DNA of 50,764 bases, from positions 1 through 50,764 of IMG/VR virus record IMGVR_UViG_3300034018_000248, one strand, 5' to 3'. This DNA comes from a virus. Of the stretch, positions 16,523 through 24,130 are shown in pieces; position 1 is the first letter of the stretch, and each line of letters begins with the position of its first letter. The position numbers were made by a program, and so were the translations under genes. Below the pieces are notes generated by a model that saw only the letters and a program-made list of their open reading frames with translations, searched no databases and was not told the origin of the DNA.

Positions 16523-16727
16523 TATAGAGTGGGCAGACTTGAGTATAAAAGAAGTTAGAGAGTGTGTTAAACTAGGCCAAGACTTTGAAGTCATTCATAA
16601 AGATGACGTCATGATCTTAACACCAGAACAATTAAGAAACGAAATAATTGGTAAAACAGACTCAGGTCGTGGCTATGAATTATTTGCTTATAAGTGGAAT
16701 CCAACTAAAAAGATAAACGAACTATAA
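16476..16727 (+). CDS. Hypothetical small protein overlapping the HNH gene
   Basis: An ORF of about 83 residues in another frame whose 5' end overlaps the HNH gene by 47 bases. In-frame starts are GTG 16437, ATG 16452 and ATG 16476; the last gives the shortest overlap and follows an A-rich stretch. The product begins MRKRLEKLYKPERDSSIEW and ends in an aromatic-basic tail (FAYKWNPTKKINEL). No family recognised. The one-base overlap with the next gene (TAATGG) supports translation. Confidence 0.6.
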   Translation: MRKRLEKLYKPERDSSIEWADLSIKEVRECVKLGQDFEVIHKDDVMILTPEQLRNEIIGKTDSGRGYELFAYKWNPTKKINEL

Positions 16728-16984
16728 TGGAAGAAAAACAAGCAACAGTATCCATCAATAAGAACTCGTCATTCACAGAAATCTGGTATGAGGGTTCTGT
16801 AGAGTTTAATGGTAAGGTCCACAACTTCTGGCTTATTAATCCTAGAGGATTAGATGAGCAAGGTAGAGAATACGAAATAGAAGTTAGGTGGTGGTTCAAG
16901 CGTGTTCCTTTAGAAGTAAGGAGAATGCATGACCAAATAGTAGAAGCATATTACGAATCACAAAACAAAAAACAAAATGATTAA
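16727..16984 (+). CDS. Hypothetical 85-residue protein
   Basis: A small protein with a beta-rich, aromatic middle (FTEIWYEGSVEFNGKVHNFW) and RWWFKRVP followed by an amphipathic C-terminal helix. It starts on the last base of the upstream stop and overlaps the exonuclease gene by 8 bases, so it belongs to this operon. The compact mixed fold could be a nuclease accessory protein; nothing specific is visible. Confidence 0.65.
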   Translation: MEEKQATVSINKNSSFTEIWYEGSVEFNGKVHNFWLINPRGLDEQGREYEIEVRWWFKRVPLEVRRMHDQIVEAYYESQNKKQND

Positions 16985-18023
16985 AGGTAATTCAAAAACA
17001 GAAGCAACATATAGAGCTATCGTAATGGATAGCTCTTCTAGTCTAAAAGAGTTTTCATCTGACAGAAAGAAGTATTATCGTAAGTATGTACTTGCTGAGA
17101 AAATAGATGATGATGACAGTAAGGCAGCAACCATGGGTAGATTGGTTGAGACTAAATTAATGGAACCACATTTGTTTGATGAGAAGTTCTATCTGTCTAC
17201 ATGTCAAGGTATACCAACAGGGTTGATGCTTGATTTTGTGGAAGCTTTATACAAGAACATGAAAGAAGCTACCAACGAAACTGGAGAAATCACTCGTGAG
17301 TTTGCTGAGATAGCTCAAGACGCCTACAAAGATTCAGGGTTCAAGATTACTTATGAAGCTGTTATGAAGAAATTCATAGACTCTGACGCAGAGGCGTATT
17401 TTGATGAGATTATGCTTGTTAGAAGCAAAGGTATGACAGTTGTTAGTATCAATGATGTCACAAATTGTGAAAAAATTGTGACAGAATTACAAACTAATCC
17501 AACTACTATGTACATTGTCAATCAAGATAAGACATCTAGATACGATGTACATAACCAGCTGCAGGTAGAAGGTTATACAGTGCATGGTCATCTATTTAAG
17601 AGTATGATGGACAAGGTGATTGTAGATCATGAGAACAAAACCATTCAAGTGTATGACTTAAAGTGCACATGGTCTGTTGAAGGTTTCTACAAAGAATATT
17701 ATCTTTATCGTAGAGCTTACATCCAAGCATTCTTGTACTGGCATGCAGCACATTATCATTTTAAAGACTTGGTAGATCAAGGGTATTATGTAGCATATCC
17801 AAAGTTTATTGTTTGTGATAGCACTAACTATTTTAGTCCTATCATCTATACACTAGATACAGAAGACATGACAAATGCTAGAGATGGTTTTGAACACAGA
17901 GGATACAAGTATCCAGGCGTCTTAGAAACAATCGATAATCTGAAGTGGGCTATTGATAATGATACATGGAGTGTGTCTCGTAAGAATTATTTAAGTGGAG
18001 GAGTTGTAAACATTAAAGAATAA
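16977..18023 (+). CDS. PD-(D/E)XK exonuclease (RecE/Cas4-like)
   Basis: A 348-residue nuclease of the PD-(D/E)XK superfamily. GRLVETKLME (54-63) corresponds to motif I of RecE/Cas4-type nucleases, Asp212 in SMMDKVIVD and the DLK triad (227-229) form the metal site, and RRAYIQAFLYWHA (245-257) is the conserved helix III pattern. Phage exonucleases of this type make 3' single-stranded ends for annealing proteins, which fits the Sak4-like and ssDNA-binding genes in the same arm. It abuts the next gene with no gap. Confidence 0.82.
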   Translation: MIKGNSKTEATYRAIVMDSSSSLKEFSSDRKKYYRKYVLAEKIDDDDSKAATMGRLVETKLMEPHLFDEKFYLSTCQGIPTGLMLDFVEALYKNMKEATNETGEITREFAEIAQDAYKDSGFKITYEAVMKKFIDSDAEAYFDEIMLVRSKGMTVVSINDVTNCEKIVTELQTNPTTMYIVNQDKTSRYDVHNQLQVEGYTVHGHLFKSMMDKVIVDHENKTIQVYDLKCTWSVEGFYKEYYLYRRAYIQAFLYWHAAHYHFKDLVDQGYYVAYPKFIVCDSTNYFSPIIYTLDTEDMTNARDGFEHRGYKYPGVLETIDNLKWAIDNDTWSVSRKNYLSGGVVNIKE

Positions 18024-18581
18024 ATGGAAGTAAAGAAAACAATCACTAGTATTTTCATGGTGCCCACTCTCAAAATTGACAAAGAAGACTTTGTTACTAA
18101 TACTTTTGTGAATGCTTATCTAGAAGATATAAGAAGAGACGTACAGTATAAAGACTCTGTCTATCTACTTTTTAAACCAGGAAACCTTGACAAGTTTCGA
18201 GAGTTTCTTGACAAGGAATATGAACGCACAAAAGACGTCATCGATGATTATGATTACGAAGATGGATTTGTTGTTGTTGTTTATAAGTTAAATAATAAAT
18301 GGAAGAATGATTTTGCTTTGATTAGAGAAGGCTTGTATTCTAAGACTTCTAAAGAATTTCAAGACGTCTTTCCTAAAGTTATTAAAACTAAGAAAAATGG
18401 TTTACGTAGAGATGAGATGTCTTTACAGTTTAGAATCTTCAACAAAAGCGATGAGCTACGTGTATATTGGGAGGAAAAGTTAGATGTAAAATTTACAGAA
18501 GACATGGAACTTTGGCGTGGATTCGTTTATGAAGAAGAAAGGTTAGATTTAGATAAAATTAAACAAATAGAAGAAGTATGA
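18024..18581 (+). CDS. Conserved phage hypothetical protein
   Basis: A 185-residue protein starting immediately after the exonuclease stop. Patterns such as SIFMVPTLKID, SVYLLFKPGNLDKF, VIDDYDYEDGFVVVVYKL and SLQFRIFNKSDELRVYWEEKL are of a type I associate with a conserved single-domain phage family of unknown function. It is acidic and contains no catalytic motif that I can name. Four-base overlap with the following gene. Confidence 0.75.
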   Translation: MEVKKTITSIFMVPTLKIDKEDFVTNTFVNAYLEDIRRDVQYKDSVYLLFKPGNLDKFREFLDKEYERTKDVIDDYDYEDGFVVVVYKLNNKWKNDFALIREGLYSKTSKEFQDVFPKVIKTKKNGLRRDEMSLQFRIFNKSDELRVYWEEKLDVKFTEDMELWRGFVYEEERLDLDKIKQIEEV

Positions 18582-18982
18582 AAGGACTAGAATTACTGGA
18601 CCAGAATCCAAATATCGCAAAGCTAATTGCTAGCTACTACTTGGATGTAATGATTGAATCTTTAAATAACGAAAGTTTACCTGAAGACTTCAAAGAGTTC
18701 ATTAGAGAACAAGGTATGGATAACGAAAAGATCGCTGCAATCATCGATGGTAATCCTAGAAACCTATTCGAGTTCTTTGATGATCATAACTTGTATATCA
18801 ATATTACAAGTTCTCCTGACACATTAGAATTCACATATTCTATAATGACTGATGTAGCTACTAGTGGCTCAAGTGAGACGTATAAAAATAGAAAAGATGC
18901 TGATAAAAATGCTGTAGAAACAGCCATTAAACAGCTTGAATCTATGTTAACTAAATCAGTTAGTGATAAGGAAAATAGTTAA
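18578..18982 (+). CDS. Hypothetical acidic protein
   Basis: A 134-residue acidic protein linked to the gene before it by ATGA. The first half is helical (AKLIASYYLDVMIESLNN), the second looks like beta strands with a Ser/Thr-rich loop (TDVATSGSSETYKN) and a final helix. No family recognised. It is the last gene of this transcript: a strong terminator begins 29 bases after the stop. Confidence 0.7.
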   Translation: MKGLELLDQNPNIAKLIASYYLDVMIESLNNESLPEDFKEFIREQGMDNEKIAAIIDGNPRNLFEFFDDHNLYINITSSPDTLEFTYSIMTDVATSGSSETYKNRKDADKNAVETAIKQLESMLTKSVSDKENS

Positions 18983-19000
18983 AGTTAATTTTCAAAAGTG

Positions 19001-19032
19001 GTTGTTTGGTAAGGGTTACAAAGTTACATTTG
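19001..19032 (+). promoter_or_regulatory. Bacteroidota-type promoter candidate overlapping a terminator
   Basis: GTTG (19001-19004), 20 bases, then TACATTTG (19025-19032), a good TAnnTTTG -7 element. The -7 element lies inside the terminator hairpin at 19011-19040, so one DNA segment may both stop the upstream transcript and start that of the ribonucleotide reductase gene. Confidence 0.4.
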
Positions 19033-19047
19033 TAGCCCTTATTTTTT
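19011..19047 (+). terminator. Rho-independent terminator
   Basis: A 12-bp stem (19011-19022 with 19029-19040, one T-G pair) with a 6-base loop and the tail ATTTTTT. It separates the exonuclease operon from the ribonucleotide reductase gene. Confidence 0.85.
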
Positions 19048-19071
19048 AAACATACATAAATAATTAAACAT

Positions 19072-20922
19072 ATGGATTTAGGACTAGAAGCCTTGAGTAA
19101 AATTACAGTGTTTAGCAAGTACGCCAAGTACATCCCTGAGCTAAACAGAAGAGAAACGTGGGATGAGATCATTGGTCGTTATGAGGCTATGATGATCAAG
19201 AAGTATCCTTATTTAGAGGAGTCAATCAAGGAGTCTATTCCAATGATCAGAGACAAGAAAGTCTTGCCTTCTATGAGAGCATTACAGTTTGCAGGTCCTG
19301 CAGCTGAAGTTAACAACGCTCGTATCTACAATTGTTGTTACTTACCTATCGATAGCTTACATAGCTTCTCAGAGTCTATGTTCTTATTACTAGGTGGTAC
19401 AGGTGTAGGATATAGTGTACAACGCCATCATGTTAGTGAACTACCAGACATCACTAAACCAGGTAAAGCTCGTACATACCTCATCGAGGATAGTATTATG
19501 GGCTGGGCTGATGCAGTGAAGGTGTTAATGAAAGCTTATCTTGAAGGATCTTTCTTACCAAAGTTTGACTTTCGTGCAATTCGTGAGAAAGGTGCACGTC
19601 TAGTTACAGCAGGTGGTAAAGCACCAGGACCAGAGCCATTGAAGTTATGCTTAGCACACGTACAAGCTATCCTTGATAGAAAGCAGCCAGGTGAAACATT
19701 ATCTTCTCTAGAGTGTCATGATATCTTATGTCACATCGCCAACTCTGTACTTGCAGGTGGTATTCGTCGTAGTGCAATGATTTCTTTGTTTGATCATGAT
19801 GACGAAGAAATGATTACATGTAAGTATGGTAACTGGTGGGAGACTAACGAGCAGCGTGGACGTGCTAACAACTCAGCTGTATTGAAACGTGGTGAAGTGA
19901 GTAAAGAAGAGTTCTTTGCTCTATGGAAACGTGTAGAAGCATCAGGATCAGGAGAACCAGGATTGTACTGGAGTAACAACCAAGACTGGGGAACTAACCC
20001 ATGTTGTGAGATTGCTTTACGCCCTTACCAATTCTGTAATCTTTGTGAAGTAAATGTAAGTGACATAGAAGATCAGTATGACCTTAATAATCGTGTAGGT
20101 GCAGCTGCGTTCTTTGGTACATTACAAGCAGGATTTACTGACTTCCATTACCTTCGTCCTATCTGGGCTAAAACAACTCAGCACGATGCCTTACTAGGTA
20201 TTGGTATGACTGGTATTGGATCTGGTGAAATCATGAAGTATGACTTAAAGATGGCAGCACACATTGCTAAGAAGGTTAACCAAATGATTTCTGAGAAAAC
20301 AGGAATTAATGAGGCAGCTCGTATTAGTTGTGTCAAACCTTCAGGAACTACATCATTAGTGTTAGGAACAGCATCAGGTATTCATGCTTGGCACAATGAT
20401 TACTATTTACGTACAATGCGTTTCAATAAAAATGAAGACATTGCACAATACCTAATGACTAATCATCCTGAGCTAGTAGAAGATGATGTATTACGCCCTG
20501 CAGATACAGTGTGTGTACGTATTCCAGTGAAGGCACCAGAGAATTCTATTCTTCGTACTGAGACAGCTATCGATACACTAGAGCGTGTTAAACATTTCTC
20601 TACTGATTGGATTAATGCAGGACATGTACATGGTGATAACACTCACAACGTAAGTGCTACCATCTCTATCAAAGAAGGTGAATGGGAAATTGTAGGTGAT
20701 TGGATGTGGGAGAATCGTGAATTCTATAATGGACTATCTGTACTACCTTATTGGGGTGGAACATATCAGCAAGCTCCATTTGAGGACATATCTGAAGAGA
20801 AATATAATTCACTTATTAGTGAACTTAAAGAGATTGATATTACTAAAATTAAAGAAGCAGATGACACAGTTAACTTTAACGAATCAGTCGCCTGTGGTGG
20901 AGGTGCCTGCGAGCTTGTCTAG
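19072..20922 (+). CDS. nrdJ: Class II (B12-dependent) ribonucleotide reductase
   Basis: Makes deoxyribonucleotides using adenosylcobalamin. The pattern is that of the monomeric Lactobacillus-type enzyme: redox Cys in RIYNCCYLP (84-92), finger loop NPCCEIALRPYQFC with Asn309, Cys311, Glu313 and Cys322 (the 11-residue Cys spacing of that enzyme), PSGTTSLVLG near 423, and the C-terminal shuttle pair Cys608/Cys613 (CGGGAC). All catalytic residues are present. At 616 residues it is shorter than the cellular enzyme (about 740). It needs B12 from the host. The 3' end overlaps a small Cys-rich ORF in the +1 frame. Confidence 0.92.
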   Translation: MDLGLEALSKITVFSKYAKYIPELNRRETWDEIIGRYEAMMIKKYPYLEESIKESIPMIRDKKVLPSMRALQFAGPAAEVNNARIYNCCYLPIDSLHSFSESMFLLLGGTGVGYSVQRHHVSELPDITKPGKARTYLIEDSIMGWADAVKVLMKAYLEGSFLPKFDFRAIREKGARLVTAGGKAPGPEPLKLCLAHVQAILDRKQPGETLSSLECHDILCHIANSVLAGGIRRSAMISLFDHDDEEMITCKYGNWWETNEQRGRANNSAVLKRGEVSKEEFFALWKRVEASGSGEPGLYWSNNQDWGTNPCCEIALRPYQFCNLCEVNVSDIEDQYDLNNRVGAAAFFGTLQAGFTDFHYLRPIWAKTTQHDALLGIGMTGIGSGEIMKYDLKMAAHIAKKVNQMISEKTGINEAARISCVKPSGTTSLVLGTASGIHAWHNDYYLRTMRFNKNEDIAQYLMTNHPELVEDDVLRPADTVCVRIPVKAPENSILRTETAIDTLERVKHFSTDWINAGHVHGDNTHNVSATISIKEGEWEIVGDWMWENREFYNGLSVLPYWGGTYQQAPFEDISEEKYNSLISELKEIDITKIKEADDTVNFNESVACGGGACELV

Positions 20923-21013
20923 AGAATTCTTAGCAAGCAGAGGTATCTGCTGTGGTAATAAGTGTAAAAATTGTCCTTACACCCCTAAATGGGTGAAGGG
21001 ATCTAAAGATTAG
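20894..21013 (+). CDS. DUF5522-like Cys-rich mini-protein overlapping nrdJ
   Basis: A short reading frame beginning within the last codons of the reductase gene and ending at TAG 21011-21013. No ATG is available; GTG codons at 20894, 20897 and 20903 could start it, or it could be reached by a +1 frameshift from the reductase. The product contains REFLASRGICCGNKCKNCPY, the signature of the small DUF5522 family, with four Cys likely to bind metal. Cellular DUF5522 proteins are longer. Family recognition is good; how it is translated is unknown. Confidence 0.55.
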   Translation: MVEVPASLSREFLASRGICCGNKCKNCPYTPKWVKGSKD

Positions 21014-21034
21014 TATTTAGATTGGAGTTTGTTT

Positions 21035-21071
21035 ATAGCCTAGATGTTTTGCGTCTAGGCTATTTTATTTT
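21035..21071 (+). terminator. Rho-independent terminator
   Basis: A 12-bp stem (21035-21046 with 21052-21063, one T-G pair) and a 5-base loop followed by TTTATTTT. It ends the reductase transcript 44 bases before recA. A TTTGTAACTTTAAT stretch at 21082-21095, between it and recA, is a weak promoter candidate. Confidence 0.8.
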
Positions 21072-21114
21072 CAATGAATTATTTGTAACTTTAATACAAC
21101 AAAAAATAAACGAA

Positions 21115-22182
21115 ATGGCAAAAAAGCAAACAGAAGTAGCTTCAGGTAAATCTAAGCTAGAGGACGCATTAGACGCCCTCAACAAAAAGTATGGTGTGGG
21201 TACCATCTTATCTTTAGGTGATAAAAACCACAACGAATATGATCTTATCTCGACAGGATCAATTGCATTTGACCACATTGCTCTAGGTGTTGGTGGCTTT
21301 GTTAAAGGTAAACTTTATGAACTAGTAGGCTGGGAAGGTAGTGGTAAATCTACTATCTGTGGTCACGCTGTAGCTAACTGTCAGAGTGCAGGTGGCAAGG
21401 TGTTATACATCGATGGCGAGCATGCTGTTGATCCTAATTACTTCACTGCTCTAGGTGTTGATATTGCTAGCATGTTAATTGCTCAGCCAACTTGTGGTGA
21501 GGAGGGTTTCCAAATTGCTATGGATATGATTAACACTGGAGAGATTGATCTTGTGATCATTGACTCAGATTCATCTTTGATCCCTAAGAAGGTGCTTGAT
21601 GGTGAGGTAGGTGATAGTTCTATTGGTCGCAAGGCTAAGCTTAACAGTGATGTGTATCCTAAGCTGAAAGGTATTCTATCTAAGCATCAGACATGTGTTA
21701 TTGTTGTATCTCAGTATCGTGAGAAGATTGGTGTTATGTTTGGCGATCCTCGTACAACTCAGGGTGGTCATGCGTTAAAGTTCTATGCAGATGTTCGTGT
21801 AGAGGTAAGTAAGACTGTTGCCAAAGAAGGTACAGAAGCTTATGGCAATCTAACTAAGATCAAGACTATCAAGAACAAGATGGCTCCTCCATTCAAAGGT
21901 GTAGAATTTGAGATCTTATTTGGTGTAGGTATTGATCGCATGTTAGAAGTTATGGACATGGCTAGTGACTTAGGTATTCTACGCAAGTATGGTAAAACTA
22001 TTACATACAATGATCACAAGTATGATTTGGATGACTTCGAACAACTGCTTACAGACAATCCTGAATTCTTTGATTCATTAAGGCAAAACATTATTGATAA
22101 AATTAATAACGTAAACGAAATAAACGAAACAGAAAATGAAGATACACTTCAAGAAGTTGAACCCACAGGCACAGAAGCCTAA
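21115..22182 (+). CDS. recA: RecA recombinase
   Basis: Homologous-recombination strand-exchange protein, 355 residues, full length for RecA. Seen: YELVGWEGSGKST (Walker A), VLYIDGEHAVDPNY, LVIIDSDSSLIPK (Walker B), GDSSIGRKAKL, VVSQYREKIGVMFGDP and the L2-type TTQGGHALKFYADVRVEV. The C-terminal domain ends in a Glu/Asn-rich tail. An upstream in-frame TTG would extend the protein across the terminator and is unlikely; ATG 21115 follows an A-rich leader. The 3' end overlaps the dUTPase gene by 47 bases in another frame. Confidence 0.94.
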   Translation: MAKKQTEVASGKSKLEDALDALNKKYGVGTILSLGDKNHNEYDLISTGSIAFDHIALGVGGFVKGKLYELVGWEGSGKSTICGHAVANCQSAGGKVLYIDGEHAVDPNYFTALGVDIASMLIAQPTCGEEGFQIAMDMINTGEIDLVIIDSDSSLIPKKVLDGEVGDSSIGRKAKLNSDVYPKLKGILSKHQTCVIVVSQYREKIGVMFGDPRTTQGGHALKFYADVRVEVSKTVAKEGTEAYGNLTKIKTIKNKMAPPFKGVEFEILFGVGIDRMLEVMDMASDLGILRKYGKTITYNDHKYDLDDFEQLLTDNPEFFDSLRQNIIDKINNVNEINETENEDTLQEVEPTGTEA

Positions 22183-22564
22183 GTTTGGGAAGCCAGGAGA
22201 TGCAGGTGCAGATCTTGTAGCTACAACAGTTGACCTATCTAGAGATGGTCAAGTAGTATATGGTACAGGTATTGCAGTAGAGATACCTGAAGGAATGGTG
22301 GGACTTGTGTTCCCACGTTCCTCTGTACGTAACTACAATTTATCAATGGCTAACTCAGTGGGTGTAATTGATAGTGGTTATAGAGGTGAGATCATGGTTA
22401 CATTTAATTTTAACTCTAGAACTCCTGATAATACAATTTATCAAGTAAGTGATCGTATTGCTCAGTTAGTAATCATGCCTGTACCATTAGCACAGTATGT
22501 AGAAGTAGACGAACTATCAGAAACAGAAAGAGGTCAAGATGGACATGGGTCCACAGGCAACTAA
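22136..22564 (+). CDS. dut: dUTPase
   Basis: Trimeric dUTP pyrophosphatase that keeps uracil out of phage DNA and supplies dUMP. All five motifs are present in 142 residues: DAGADL (I), FPRSSVRN (II), GVIDSGYRGEI (III), DRIAQLVI (IV) and RGQDGHGSTG (V). The start lies inside the 3' end of recA, so the two are co-transcribed and the recA tail codes in two frames. The presence of dUTPase suggests the phage has thymine, not uracil, DNA, which bears on the odd uracil-DNA glycosylase-like protein at 11408. Confidence 0.95.
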   Translation: MKIHFKKLNPQAQKPKFGKPGDAGADLVATTVDLSRDGQVVYGTGIAVEIPEGMVGLVFPRSSVRNYNLSMANSVGVIDSGYRGEIMVTFNFNSRTPDNTIYQVSDRIAQLVIMPVPLAQYVEVDELSETERGQDGHGSTGN

Positions 22565-22809
22565 GATATTAAGTGTGGATGTAGACAAATTAACTACCTG
22601 GTCATGAAACACATCAGGAGAGAAGGTTAACCAGGCTATCAATATGTAATATCCAAACAGCCTTTCGATAATAGGTGGCAATTATAATTACATATAGAAA
22701 CATGCTTAAATGAGAGTCTACAGGAAAGTCATTAACTCATATGGTTAGTCAAGTGTTTTAGGAAGAGGAAGTTACAGGAGTACTACTGTAGCTTCCATCT
22801 TCTTTTTTT
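22565..22809 (+). ncRNA. Candidate structured non-coding RNA
   Basis: A 266-base gap without a convincing ORF, ending in a strong terminator. Possible helices: CCTGGT 22597-22602 with ACCAGG 22630-22635; a 9-bp stem 22642-22650 with 22687-22695; AACA/CTT 22699-22707 with AAGTGTT 22751-22757 (2-base bulge); and ATGAG 22710-22714 with CTCAT 22736-22740 nested inside it. It might be a stand-alone small RNA or the structured 3' end of the recA-dut mRNA. It does not fit a tRNA and I recognise no ribozyme or riboswitch core. Confidence 0.4.
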
Positions 22810-22810
22810 A
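22762..22810 (+). terminator. Rho-independent terminator
   Basis: A stem of about 16 bp (22762-22777 with 22786-22802, one bulged A and one T-G pair) around an 8-base loop, followed by seven T. The strongest terminator in the left arm. It ends the recA-dut transcript and the structured gap. Confidence 0.85.
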
Positions 22811-22830
22811 TTAACATAAACAATAAACAA

Positions 22831-23121
22831 ATGGATCAAAAGGAAATTGAACATAGATTAGAAGGGAATATATTACAAGATCCCTATGGAGCACGTAAAC
22901 TTATGAAAGAAATACTAGAAAGAGAGATGGTCAATCATCCTGATCACTACCAAGGTAATAAGTTTGAGGTGATTGATATCATCGAAGACTATGAGTTAGG
23001 ATTCTCTCTAGGTAATGCCATCAAGTATATTCTTAGAGCTGATAAGAAGGGTAATAGGAAACAAGACCTTCAGAAAGCTATCTGGTACATTCAACGAGAG
23101 ATAGATCGTGAAGAACTGTAG
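22831..23121 (+). CDS. DUF3310 family protein
   Basis: A 96-residue protein carrying the DUF3310 signature: VNHPDHYQGNKFEVIDIIEDY, then GFSLGNAIKYILRADKKGN and DLQKAIWYIQREID. The family is common in phages and is sometimes annotated as a putative nucleotide kinase, without real proof. Its position after dUTPase and recA fits nucleotide metabolism. First gene after the terminator; overlaps the next gene by 14 bases. Confidence 0.85.
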   Translation: MDQKEIEHRLEGNILQDPYGARKLMKEILEREMVNHPDHYQGNKFEVIDIIEDYELGFSLGNAIKYILRADKKGNRKQDLQKAIWYIQREIDREEL

Positions 23122-23518
23122 CGTAGATGGATGCAACAATCCTGTATGGGGAAAGGGCTTATGTGTGAGTCACATCAAACGTAAGCCCATCACCCCTAAG
23201 AAAGGTGGATTGCTGAAAATGAGGCGTGAATTGTTTGTGATTCGAACTAAGACAGAGACCATGAGAAACTTCTTTATAGAGATCTGGAACGAACGCAAGC
23301 ATTACTCAGAAGTGAGTGGTGAGTATCTAGGAAGTGAACCATTATCAACTTTCTTTCATCACATCCTTCCTAAGAGTAAATATCCAGAGGTAGCGTATGA
23401 TAAATCTAATATTATTTTATTAACTTTACCAGAACATGAATCTGTAGAGAATGATATGTACAGATTTGAGGAAGTTAACAAGAGACGTATTGAACTTTTA
23501 AACAAAATAAACCAATGA
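23108..23518 (+). CDS. NinG-like / HNH-type zinc protein
   Basis: A 136-residue protein starting at GTG 23108. The N-terminus (NCSVDGCNNPVWGKGLCVSH) is a small CxxxxC...C..H zinc finger as found in NinG-type recombination proteins and HNH nucleases. The C-terminal half has FHHILPKSKYPEVAYDKSN and LTLPEHESVEND, an HNH-like layout (His-His, Asn, His). It may resolve recombination intermediates or nick DNA. GTG is favoured because it includes the complete zinc finger. Confidence 0.7.
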   Translation: MKNCSVDGCNNPVWGKGLCVSHIKRKPITPKKGGLLKMRRELFVIRTKTETMRNFFIEIWNERKHYSEVSGEYLGSEPLSTFFHHILPKSKYPEVAYDKSNIILLTLPEHESVENDMYRFEEVNKRRIELLNKINQ

Positions 23519-23841
23519 CACAAGAAGTTTACACAGACTTGGAGAGTCGCAAAACCAAACAATCAATGACAAATCAATTTTTCTACACTCGAAAAGAGGG
23601 TGACAAAGAGTATACAGACTCTTTCAACATTAACAAAGTGATTCGCAGCATTGCATTTGATGATGAGCTAGTAGTATTACTAGATGATATTCATGAGCGT
23701 GTTGAGGAAGTTCCTACACTTAATCCTAAGACTAATAAGGTGATAGGTGTACAACGTAAGCGTGACATCTTCCAATCAGATATTCATTTGAAAGGTGATG
23801 ACATTGTAAGATTTAAGAAACTAACTAACATTGAAGAATAA
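23515..23841 (+). CDS. Hypothetical protein
   Basis: A 108-residue protein coupled by ATGA to the gene before and by one base to the co-chaperonin gene after it. It is charged, with Asp/Glu-rich segments (DDELVVLLDDIHERVEEVP) and a beta-rich C-terminal half. No recognised domain. Possibly an accessory to the nearby co-chaperonin or nuclease, but only position suggests this. Confidence 0.7.
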   Translation: MTQEVYTDLESRKTKQSMTNQFFYTRKEGDKEYTDSFNINKVIRSIAFDDELVVLLDDIHERVEEVPTLNPKTNKVIGVQRKRDIFQSDIHLKGDDIVRFKKLTNIEE

Positions 23842-24128
23842 TGGCAAATTTTAAAAAATTACTAGGAAATAGAATCCTTTTAGACCTTCCTAAAAAAGAT
23901 GAAGGTAAACTTATTGTAGACGAGAACACAAAAGAAGCTCTTGAAAAAGAGATGTTACAGAAGCTTAAGAAGCTTACAGTACATGCTACAGGTGATCTTG
24001 TTAGTAATATCAAGGTGGGTGATGAGATCTTAGTTGATCCAGCAGCTTTAAGCAAAGCACCAGTGCTTCCTATTGGTGAAGAAAATAAGTTATTAGTTAC
24101 ACCATTTGATGTAATCTTAGTCTGGTAA
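23841..24128 (+). CDS. GroES-like co-chaperonin
   Basis: A 95-residue protein with the Cpn10 layout: NRILLDLPKKDEGKLIVDEN at the N-terminus, a GDLVSNIKVGDEILVDPAA beta-hairpin, and a C-terminal LLVTPFDVILVW strand. Phages such as T4 (gp31) encode a replacement GroES that lets host GroEL fold the large capsid protein. No GroEL is encoded in the window, so it would pair with the host chaperonin. The mobile-loop sequence (about 16-33) differs from typical GroES. Confidence 0.8.
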   Translation: MANFKKLLGNRILLDLPKKDEGKLIVDENTKEALEKEMLQKLKKLTVHATGDLVSNIKVGDEILVDPAALSKAPVLPIGEENKLLVTPFDVILVW

Positions 24129-24130
24129 TC

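Noticed and set aside
20696-20893. Upstream part of the frame that ends in the DUF5522-like motif
   Set aside because: This section is only the shadow of the reductase gene; just the last 40 codons show a family signature.
21022-21114. N-terminal extension of RecA from an upstream TTG
   Set aside because: It would cross a strong terminator and encode no RecA-like sequence; the ATG at 21115 fits known RecA starts.
22565-22809. Possible tRNA or known ribozyme/riboswitch
   Set aside because: No T-loop or CCA end, no cloverleaf, no hammerhead core or cobalamin-box pattern found by eye; kept only as a structured RNA candidate.
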